From positions 1 through 11,989 of the forward strand of contig JAVXBD010000040.1 of NCBI GenBank assembly GCA_036660175.1: a stretch of 11,989 nucleotides of DNA. Direction: 5' to 3'. Position numbers and translations under genes: made by a program. This document shows, piece by piece, positions 1 to 5,430 of this stretch (position 1 is its first letter; every line of letters starts with the position of its first letter). The DNA comes from Christensenella sp036660175 (GTDB taxonomy: Bacteria; Bacillota; Clostridia; Christensenellales; Christensenellaceae). The notes under the pieces were generated by a model that had not been told where the DNA came from, ran no database searches, and saw only the letters and a list, made by a program, of their open reading frames with translations.

Positions 1-34
1 ACAATTGCCCGCTCAGGTTAGTAAGGGTGGCTTT

Positions 35-178
35 ATGAATAAGATACACCCAAAAGCTAAAAAAGTCAAGAGCTTAGAGGATGTGCCAAGTCCAACAGAT
101 GCAGACGCACCGCCACGTAAAAATCCACCGATTCCTACGGAAAGTGACGCACCATCGGCGGTAGCAAAAACGGCGTAA
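35..178 (+). CDS. Small hypothetical protein (47 aa)
   Basis: I do not recognise this gene. The ATG has a good Shine-Dalgarno site (AAGGG at 23-27, 7 nt spacer). An upstream frame appears to end at the TAG at 19-21, so a preceding gene probably stops just before this one. The reading frame itself is also open to the left edge, so a longer protein entering from outside the window cannot be excluded. The product starts with a lysine-rich stretch and then becomes rich in proline, aspartate and alanine, with two similar Pro-Thr-(Asp/Glu)-x-Asp-Ala-Pro-type segments; it is probably unstructured. There is no signal peptide or membrane segment. The stop TAA shares one base with the ATG of the next ORF. 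Such packing of tiny genes is common in phages and mobile elements, but nothing else here proves that origin. Confidence 0.45.
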   Translation: MNKIHPKAKKVKSLEDVPSPTDADAPPRKNPPIPTESDAPSAVAKTA

Positions 179-330
179 TGATTAAGATTACTCCCGAAAT
201 GCGCATTTCTATGTATTTACATTCGTTGAATGCTGATAATATGCGGCATATAGACGGAGGCGGCGTTAGAATACCATCAAAAGTAGAGTGCAAAATGCAA
301 AGAACAGGAGATGCACTAACAAGGGCATAA
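178..330 (+). CDS. Small hypothetical protein (50 aa), coupled to the preceding ORF
   Basis: I do not recognise this gene. It begins at an ATG that overlaps the previous stop (TAATG) and has no clear Shine-Dalgarno site, so translation would depend on coupling to the upstream ORF. The 50-residue product has several methionines, a Gly-Gly-Gly turn near residue 28 and a basic C-terminal end. There is no membrane segment or recognisable motif. Its stop lies inside the left arm of an inverted repeat (323-351). Only the junction with the preceding ORF argues that it is real, and it could be a chance ORF. Confidence 0.33.
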   Translation: MIKITPEMRISMYLHSLNADNMRHIDGGGVRIPSKVECKMQRTGDALTRA

Positions 331-351
331 AACCTATCAAGCTTAATGCCC
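323..351. repeat. Inverted repeat at the end of the small ORFs
   Basis: GGGCAT at 323-328 pairs perfectly with ATGCCC at 346-351 around a 17-nt loop. It lies between convergent transcription units and could act as a weak terminator. Read on the minus strand it is followed by TTGTT, but neither side has a strong U-tract, so the role is uncertain. Confidence 0.3.
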
Positions 352-391
352 GTTCAAGTAGTATATTGACCAGTTTACTGAGTGGGATAGT

Positions 392-419
392 AGTATGCAC
401 GCTGCTTTGGTGGCATACT
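392..419. repeat. Inverted repeat between convergent genes
   Basis: AGTATGC at 392-398 and GCATACT at 413-419 form a perfect 7-bp stem with a 14-nt loop, about 50 bp past the stop of the FAD oxidoreductase gene on the minus strand. No U-tract follows on either strand. It may be a 3'-end processing or protective hairpin for the minus-strand operon. The rest of 331-470 holds only a short hydrophobic ORF in another frame (see findings). Confidence 0.3.
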
Positions 420-470
420 GGACAGTATAAGCTTCTATAGAAATAGTAGTAACTAACTGCTTTACTTTAC

Positions 471-1841
471 CTATTTCAAAATTTTATCTGCTACATACAA
501 ACCGTTTGCGGCTGCCTGAGAAAGTGAACGCGTAAAACCTGCACCATCGCCTGTGGCATATACTTTGCTGTAGCCGTCGAGTTCAAAATCGTGTGTATGG
601 GGACGAGCCGAATAATATTTACATTCTACACCATATAAAAGCGTATCGCTGTTTGCCGTACCAGGTGCAACCTTGTCAATTGCATATAAGGTTTCAATGA
701 TGTTGTCCAGTTGACGCTTAGGCAAGCACAGACTCAAATCACCTGCAACCGCATGGAGTGTTGGTTTGGTGGTGGATTGACTGAGGCGCTTAGCATCTGT
801 TCTTCTGCCAGCCAAAAGATCTCCAAATCGTTGTACAAGTACGCTTCCGCCACTGATGAGGTTTGCAAGACTTGCCACATGCCGTGCATATTCAATCGGA
901 TCTTTAAATGGCTCTGTAAAGCGAATAGTAGACAATAATGCGAAATTTGAATTTTGCGTTTTTCTATTTTTGTCACGATACGAATGCCCATTGACCGTCA
1001 ATACACCATTGGTGTTTTCAGTTACGACATTGCCTTTTTCGTTAAAACAAAACATACGAGTGGTGTCACCATAAGCTTTGCTTCTATACCAAATTTTTGG
1101 TTCGTAGATATGCTTAGAAAAATGCTCCCATATACAGAAGGGAAGCTCAACACGTACACCAATATCCACTTGATTGTTGATTAAATCCAACTTGTTTTTT
1201 TTGCACCATTGTGTAAAAAACTGACTGCCAGCACGACCAACTGCAAAGATAATATGCTCTGCATAAAAAACATCTTCACCATTGGCGGAGTTTGTTTGAA
1301 TGGTATGTGCAGCAGCATCGACATCTGTTACATTTGTATCTGTAAAAATATCGCATTTGTCGGAAATATGTTCAATCATCTTGCGCATGGTTTCAAAGTT
1401 TTCATCTGTTCCAAGATGCTTTAATTGTGCCTGTGACATATGTAAATCATATTTTAAACAGAGTGTTTTCAAATCATCATTGGGCATAAAGCGCTCTTTT
1501 GTGGCTCCATAAGAAACAAGCAACTTGTCTGCTTGCTCGATATAATCAATAACGGTTTCGGGTGCAAGAAAATCGGTAAGCCATCCGCCATATTCAGTAG
1601 AAATGACATATTTTCCATCAGAAAAAGCACCTGCGCCTGCCATGCCTTCCATAATAGCGCAAGATTTACACTTAATACATTGTTCAACTTTTTTTGTAAT
1701 AATTGGGCATATGCGTTTTGTAATCGCATGGCCTTTTTCTATCAATGCAATACGCAGAGAAGGATTACATTCGGTCAAACGATAAGCGCACATAATTCCG
1801 CTGATACCGCCGCCGATAATGGCAACATCATATTTGTTCAC
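471..1841 (-). CDS. FAD-dependent dehydrogenase/oxidoreductase (COG2509-like)
   Basis: A 456-residue flavoprotein, probably cytoplasmic. The N-terminus has a beta strand and the dinucleotide-binding loop GGGISG (residues 10-15). A second FAD-binding signature, Ala-Thr-Gly-Asp-Gly-Ala-Gly, sits at 429-435 near the C-terminus, followed by a helix rich in Ala and Gly. Between them is a motif typical of the uncharacterised FAD dehydrogenase family COG2509: four cysteines (C45, C55, C58, C61) followed by GAGAFSDGK (69-77). The cysteines could hold a metal or iron-sulfur cluster or act in redox; this is inference. The start is GTG, chosen because GAGGT lies 6 nt upstream (1848-1852). The gene follows dapB by 36 bp on the same strand with no terminator seen between them, so it is probably the last gene of the lysine operon. 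The substrate is unknown, and a direct role in lysine synthesis is not established. Confidence 0.85.
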   Translation of the reverse strand: MNKYDVAIIGGGISGIMCAYRLTECNPSLRIALIEKGHAITKRICPIITKKVEQCIKCKSCAIMEGMAGAGAFSDGKYVISTEYGGWLTDFLAPETVIDYIEQADKLLVSYGATKERFMPNDDLKTLCLKYDLHMSQAQLKHLGTDENFETMRKMIEHISDKCDIFTDTNVTDVDAAAHTIQTNSANGEDVFYAEHIIFAVGRAGSQFFTQWCKKNKLDLINNQVDIGVRVELPFCIWEHFSKHIYEPKIWYRSKAYGDTTRMFCFNEKGNVVTENTNGVLTVNGHSYRDKNRKTQNSNFALLSTIRFTEPFKDPIEYARHVASLANLISGGSVLVQRFGDLLAGRRTDAKRLSQSTTKPTLHAVAGDLSLCLPKRQLDNIIETLYAIDKVAPGTANSDTLLYGVECKYYSARPHTHDFELDGYSKVYATGDGAGFTRSLSQAAANGLYVADKILK

Positions 1842-1877
1842 GATAATACCTCAATATTAATATAATAGGAGAGTGCT

Positions 1878-3086
1878 TTATAATTTAAAAGCCTGTGTAA
1901 CTGCTTTGATTGCTTTTGTTGTGTTTTTACTGTCAATGCAAAAGGATATTTTAGTATTGGCAGTAGTAACAATATAAATCTTAATATCATCAGAAACAAG
2001 TGCGCTGAACAGTTTTGCAGCTACACCTGATTGCTTTTCCATGCCGATTCCTTCAATAGTAAGCTTTGATATTCCTAAATTACACGAAAAATCTAAACTG
2101 CCTATTTTTTCTATTACAGCTTTTGCTTTTTCGATGTCCTTTGAGTGAAGTGAGAAAGCAACATCAACAAAATCATTCTGTGGATAAGACTGACTGATAA
2201 TATCTATGTTGATTTCTGATTTTGCCAATGAATTAAAAATAGTAGCCAAAAGCTTCGGATTGTGAGGCAAGTGAGAAAGCGTGATGACTGCGTCATTTTC
2301 CTCGGTGTAGATATTGGTCACGATGCTTGATTCTGATATAATATCTGCCATGGAATATAGTCCTGCTGGTTTGCTGTAGATATATTGTGCTGCACGAATA
2401 GCGCCTTCAGCAAAAACTTGCTTGGATTGCGCCTTATGCGAAATTTCGATGACTTCATCATTACCCAAAAACAATACATCGTGTTCTCCAACAACTGTCC
2501 CGCCACGCACTGCGTGGATGCCGATTTCTTTTGGCTCACGTTTGGTAGATTTTGGTGTTCTGCCATATACAAACTCTTTGGTGTTCATAAATACGGAGTT
2601 GATGTGTTCTGCAATGGATAAGGCTGTGCCGCTAGGGGAGTCTACCTTCAAGTTGTGGTGCTTTTCAATAATTTCCACATCAAATTTATCCCCTAAGAAT
2701 TCTGCTGCTTTTTTGGCGAGTTCTATTTGAAGATTAACACCCAAAGACATATTTGCAGAATAAAAAAGGGGAATATGTCCAGCATACTTTGCAATCATTA
2801 CTTTGTCATTAGAAGTATAGCCAGTCGTGCAAAGTACTGCAGCACAGCTATGCTTTTGCGCAAATTCAAGTATGCCATGCAGAGCATCTGGACGTGAAAA
2901 ATCAATAATTACATCAACATGCTCAATGATGCTGTCAATGTTGTCATATACAGGAAAAGCGTTGGCAACAACGTTAGGCATTTTGTCAACACCTGCAACA
3001 ACAACCATATCTTCAATAGGTGCGATACAAGCAGATAATGTTTGACCAAGTCTGCCGTTTGCACCGCTTATGAGTATTTTAATCAT
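1878..3086 (-). CDS. dapB: 4-hydroxy-tetrahydrodipicolinate reductase with C-terminal ACT-ACT regulatory region
   Basis: DapB reduces 4-hydroxy-tetrahydrodipicolinate to tetrahydrodipicolinate with NAD(P)H, in the cytoplasm, on the way to diaminopimelate and lysine. Residues 1-250 are a complete DapB: nucleotide-binding GANGRLG (8-14), the catalytic block with H143-H144, K147 and the DSPSGTA loop (149-155), and HAVRGGTVVGEH (191-202). DapB proteins usually end at about 250-270 residues; this one runs to 402. The extra 140-150 residues (about 260-402) resemble the two ACT domains at the end of aspartokinases. They include an 'INIDIISQS' strand (292-300), 'GIGM...SGVAAKLF' (347-360) and a C-terminal 'ISFCID...AVTQAFKL' (380-402). 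The frame is continuous with no stop or frameshift. GGAG stands a few bases before the ATG. The gene lies 41 bp after dapA in the riboswitch-controlled operon. The reductase call is very secure; lysine binding by the tail is inference. Confidence 0.95.
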   Translation of the reverse strand: MIKILISGANGRLGQTLSACIAPIEDMVVVAGVDKMPNVVANAFPVYDNIDSIIEHVDVIIDFSRPDALHGILEFAQKHSCAAVLCTTGYTSNDKVMIAKYAGHIPLFYSANMSLGVNLQIELAKKAAEFLGDKFDVEIIEKHHNLKVDSPSGTALSIAEHINSVFMNTKEFVYGRTPKSTKREPKEIGIHAVRGGTVVGEHDVLFLGNDEVIEISHKAQSKQVFAEGAIRAAQYIYSKPAGLYSMADIISESSIVTNIYTEENDAVITLSHLPHNPKLLATIFNSLAKSEINIDIISQSYPQNDFVDVAFSLHSKDIEKAKAVIEKIGSLDFSCNLGISKLTIEGIGMEKQSGVAAKLFSALVSDDIKIYIVTTANTKISFCIDSKNTTKAIKAVTQAFKL

Positions 3087-3127
3087 GAAAAATCTCCGTT
3101 TCTGTATTCATTTAAGCATCAATGTGA

Positions 3128-4006
3128 TTACTCATAAAGTCCGAATTTTTTCAGCTCGATAATCAATGAATCTAAATGATTGTGTGCAATTTCTGTCAAT
3201 GGCAAACGAAAGGGTCCCATATCAAAATTCATTAATCGGAGCGCCGTTTTTACGGGAATCGGATTAACTTCCGCAAATAAAGCTGCTCCTAAAGTGTTAA
3301 TCTCTAATTGCATTTCACATGCTTTTGCAGTATTGCCATTTTGATATTCGGTTACCATATTATGCATATATTTTGGCATCAGATTTGCAACGACAGAGAT
3401 AACCCCAACACCGCCAAGCGAAAGAACAGGAACAACATGATCATCGTTGCCGCTGTAAACATCTGCATAACCACGGCAAACACGTGCCATTTCTGCAATT
3501 TGCGAAATATTTCCGCTTGCTTCTTTAATGGCGGCAATGTTTTTATGCTGGCACAATTCTGCAAAAACAGACGGACAGATATTGACGCTTGTACGTGCAG
3601 GAACATTATATAAGATAATAGGCAAGTCGGTAGCGTCTGCAACAGCGGTAAAATGCGCAATCAATCCTGCATTTGTGCATTTGTTATAGTAAGGAGTAAC
3701 ACCAAGCAGCCCGTCTGCACCTAAATCTTGTGCGGCTTTTGCACAGTGTATCACATGGGCGGTATTGTTGCCGCCAATGCCTGCAATCACAGGGATGCGC
3801 TTGTCAACGGTTTTTACAGCAAATTGAATCAAACTTGCCTGTTCGTCATCAGTCATGGTTGACGGCTCGCCAGTTGTACCGCATACAATAATGGCATCGG
3901 TATCATTAGCAATCTGAAATTCAATCAATTTTTCAAATGTATCAAAATTGATGCCGTTTTGCGTAAAGGGTGTGCAAATTGCAACACCAGAACCCTTAAA
4001 AATCAT
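3128..4006 (-). CDS. dapA: 4-hydroxy-tetrahydrodipicolinate synthase
   Basis: DapA condenses pyruvate with aspartate semialdehyde, the first step committed to diaminopimelate and lysine. It is a cytoplasmic TIM-barrel enzyme that uses a Schiff base. With the start used here (292 aa, the usual family length) the active-site residues fall at the classic positions: T44-T45 in GTTGE, Y107, Y133 and R138 in the 'LYNVPART' segment, and the Schiff-base lysine K161 in 'AIKEASG'. A GTG three codons upstream (4013-4015) would overlap the Shine-Dalgarno site AAGGAG itself and cannot use it. The ATG at 4004-4006 lies 8 nt from that site and is preferred. The gene sits 12 nt after the asd stop, consistent with co-transcription under the lysine riboswitch. 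The family is often inhibited by lysine, but Gram-positive members vary and I cannot judge this one from sequence. Confidence 0.96.
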   Translation of the reverse strand: MIFKGSGVAICTPFTQNGINFDTFEKLIEFQIANDTDAIIVCGTTGEPSTMTDDEQASLIQFAVKTVDKRIPVIAGIGGNNTAHVIHCAKAAQDLGADGLLGVTPYYNKCTNAGLIAHFTAVADATDLPIILYNVPARTSVNICPSVFAELCQHKNIAAIKEASGNISQIAEMARVCRGYADVYSGNDDHVVPVLSLGGVGVISVVANLMPKYMHNMVTEYQNGNTAKACEMQLEINTLGAALFAEVNPIPVKTALRLMNFDMGPFRLPLTEIAHNHLDSLIIELKKFGLYE

Positions 4007-4018
4007 AGGTTTCACTCC

Positions 4019-5023
4019 TTATTTATTTTCCTGCATTTCAATCCACTTTTGTGCGATTTGTACAGCATTTGTGGCTGCACCTTTGCGGATGTTATCTGCA
4101 ACAACCCACAGATTGACACCGCTTTTAACGGATTTATCACGACGGATTCTGCCGATATATACTTCATCTTTGCCAGCAACAGTAAGCGGCATTGGATATT
4201 CACCTTTGGAAACGTCGTCCATTAAGATAATTCCGGGGAAATTTGCAAGTGCTTGCTTCAATTCCGTCAGGTCGAAGTCTTTTTCAAATTCAACATTAAT
4301 AGATTCAGAATGTCCATGAAAAACGGGAACACGCACCGTTGTAGCAGTAATGCGCATCTCGTCGTTTTTTAAAATCTTACGTGTTTCGTAAATCATTTTC
4401 AGTTCTTCTTTGGTGTAATCGTCCTCATCAAAAACATCGATTTGTGGCAGACAGTTGCCAAATATAGGATGAGGGAATTTCTTTGGAGCATCGCCAGAAA
4501 TACCGTTTTCAAGGTCGCTATATCCGCCCATGCCTGCACCAGAAACGGCTTGGTAGGTGGAATAAACAACACGTTTTATTTTATATTTATCATCAAGAGG
4601 TTTTAAAGCAACCACCGCTTGTATCGTAGAACAATTTGGATTTGCAATAATTCCTGTATTCCAAGAAATTTCTTGTGAATTGACTTCAGGAACAATCAAA
4701 GGTACTTTTTTATCCATGCGCCATGCACTTGAATTGTCAATGACAACTGCTCCAGCCGCAACTGCAACAGGTGCAAATTTTTCGCTAGTGCTTCCGCCAG
4801 CAGAAAACAACGCAATATCAATTTTTTTACCATCAAAACAAGTGTTTGTCAGTTCTTCAATGATGTATTCTTTTCCCATAAACTCAACTTTTTTGCCAGC
4901 ACTTCTTGCGCTTGCGAAAAGATAGTAGTTTTCAACTGGAAGTTTGCGTTCCGCCAATACTTCTAAAAACTTTCTTCCAACCATACCTGTTGCACCAACA
5001 ACAGCGACATTATATTTTCTCAT
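4019..5023 (-). CDS. asd: Aspartate-semialdehyde dehydrogenase
   Basis: Asd reduces aspartyl phosphate to aspartate semialdehyde with NADPH, feeding lysine/diaminopimelate and the threonine/methionine branch. The 334-residue length is typical of the Gram-positive form. The N-terminal nucleotide-binding loop is GATGMVG (10-16). The catalytic cysteine is C131 in 'NPNCST'. The substrate-binding arginine and acid/base histidine are R231 and H238 in 'RVPVFHGHSE', and the conserved 'GGYSD' and 'NLWVVADN' segments are present. The ATG has a strong AGGAGG about 6 nt upstream. It is the first gene of the operon, about 75 nt downstream of the riboswitch terminator, so its transcription should fall when lysine is abundant. 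The aspartokinase that would precede it in the pathway is not in this window. Confidence 0.97.
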   Translation of the reverse strand: MRKYNVAVVGATGMVGRKFLEVLAERKLPVENYYLFASARSAGKKVEFMGKEYIIEELTNTCFDGKKIDIALFSAGGSTSEKFAPVAVAAGAVVIDNSSAWRMDKKVPLIVPEVNSQEISWNTGIIANPNCSTIQAVVALKPLDDKYKIKRVVYSTYQAVSGAGMGGYSDLENGISGDAPKKFPHPIFGNCLPQIDVFDEDDYTKEELKMIYETRKILKNDEMRITATTVRVPVFHGHSESINVEFEKDFDLTELKQALANFPGIILMDDVSKGEYPMPLTVAGKDEVYIGRIRRDKSVKSGVNLWVVADNIRKGAATNAVQIAQKWIEMQENK

Positions 5024-5096
5024 TTAAATCCTCCTGTTTGCGCATATTATTTACGCAATTGATAAAATATTTATAAAAGCAAAAAATGCCTTTACA

Positions 5097-5122
5097 TAAC
5101 AAAACGGCACATAAAGCGCCGT
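5097..5122 (-). terminator. Riboswitch-controlled intrinsic terminator
   Basis: On the minus strand ACGGCGC and GUGCCGU form a 7-bp stem (one G-U pair) with a UUUAU loop, followed at once by UUUUGUU. This is an intrinsic terminator between the lysine aptamer and asd. Its 5' arm (CGGCGC) can instead pair with GCGCUG from the 3' arm of aptamer helix P1 (5141-5146). That gives the mutually exclusive terminator/antiterminator arrangement expected for an OFF switch. Confidence 0.85.
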
Positions 5123-5135
5123 ATATCTTCAAGAT

Positions 5136-5310
5136 ACAAGCAGCGCACCATCGTTCTTACACGATGACAGTTATACAGCTATTGACTGTATACCCAGAAA
5201 AAAGCTCGGTAAAAACTCTTTTCTTCGGCATTATGCCCTTTCATATAAAGCTTTACCCATATACCGTGGAAACTTTATTCTACTCATGCAATAATGCGCC
5301 TCTGTCTGTT
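5136..5310 (-). promoter_or_regulatory. Lysine riboswitch (L-box) upstream of asd
   Basis: Read on the minus strand, the leader matches the lysine riboswitch layout. The conserved AGAGGCGCA is at 5303-5295 and GAGUAGAA follows in the P2 arm. The core GAAAGGG...GCCGAAG is at 5242-5223, and CUGGG is followed by two hairpins: UAUACAG/CUGUAUA (5192-5172) and CAUCGU/ACGAUG (5166-5149). A helix P1 forms between about 5310-5303 and 5143-5136 with one mismatch. Loops L2 and L3 carry complementary CGGUA (5266-5262) and UACCG (5211-5207), fitting the kissing-loop contact known for this class. The ordered elements also resemble the B. subtilis lysC leader. Lysine binding should stabilise P1 and allow the terminator at 5097-5122. 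It controls asd-dapA-dapB and probably the FAD gene. Confidence 0.93.
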
Positions 5311-5319
5311 ATGTTTTAG

Positions 5320-5348
5320 ATTATACACCTTTTATATACGCATGTAAA
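5320..5348 (-). promoter_or_regulatory. Housekeeping promoter of the lysine operon
   Basis: On the minus strand TTTACA (5348-5343) and TATAAT (5325-5320) are separated by exactly 17 bp, close to the sigma-A consensus. Transcription would start near 5313, just before the riboswitch aptamer, giving a leader of about 290 nt. Confidence 0.85.
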
Positions 5349-5361
5349 CACTTTAGGTGTT
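5347..5361. repeat. Inverted repeat between the divergent -35 regions
   Basis: AACAC at 5347-5351 and GTGTT at 5357-5361 form a short dyad with a 5-bp centre. It touches the -35 boxes of both divergent promoters, so a protein bound here could affect both. No known operator family is recognised, and the arms are short enough to be chance. Confidence 0.25.
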
Positions 5362-5388
5362 AAATACTTGCTAAAAACGTGATATAAT
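5360..5388 (+). promoter_or_regulatory. Promoter of the M20-rlmL-like gene cluster
   Basis: TATAAT at 5383-5388 is preceded by TGA, giving an extended -10 (TGnTATAAT). The -35 (TTAAAT at 5360-5365, 17-bp spacer) is weak, as is usual for extended -10 promoters. Transcription would start near 5395, leaving a short leader of about 35 nt before the amidohydrolase ATG. Confidence 0.7.
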
Positions 5389-5404
5389 AGTAATATGCAA
5401 GTAT
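5364..5404. repeat. 8-bp inverted repeat flanking the plus-strand -10 box
   Basis: ATACTTGC at 5364-5371 and GCAAGTAT at 5397-5404 are perfect inverted copies, 25 bp apart, lying on either side of the extended -10. The position suits a two-site operator, but no regulator can be named. Confidence 0.35.
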
Positions 5405-5430
5405 GAATTTGTTAAAATTGAGGGGTTTAT

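Noticed and set aside
1878..2351. Idea that the ACT region is a separate gene joined to dapB by a sequencing or assembly error
   Set aside because: The frame is continuous from DapB into the ACT region. An error-made fusion would also need a lost stop at this boundary, and none is apparent. An additional internal start remains possible and is listed as a finding.
3308..3613. Open frame of about 100 codons on the plus strand, opposite dapA
   Set aside because: It lies wholly antisense to a well-supported dapA, contains an improbable residue mix rich in Cys and His, and has no clear ribosome site. Similar shadow frames over the other genes were left out for the same reason.
4007..4015. GTG start for dapA nine bases upstream of the chosen ATG
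   Set aside because: The GTG overlaps the AAGGAG Shine-Dalgarno site, leaving no spacer. The ATG gives an 8-nt spacer and puts the active-site lysine at the standard position 161.
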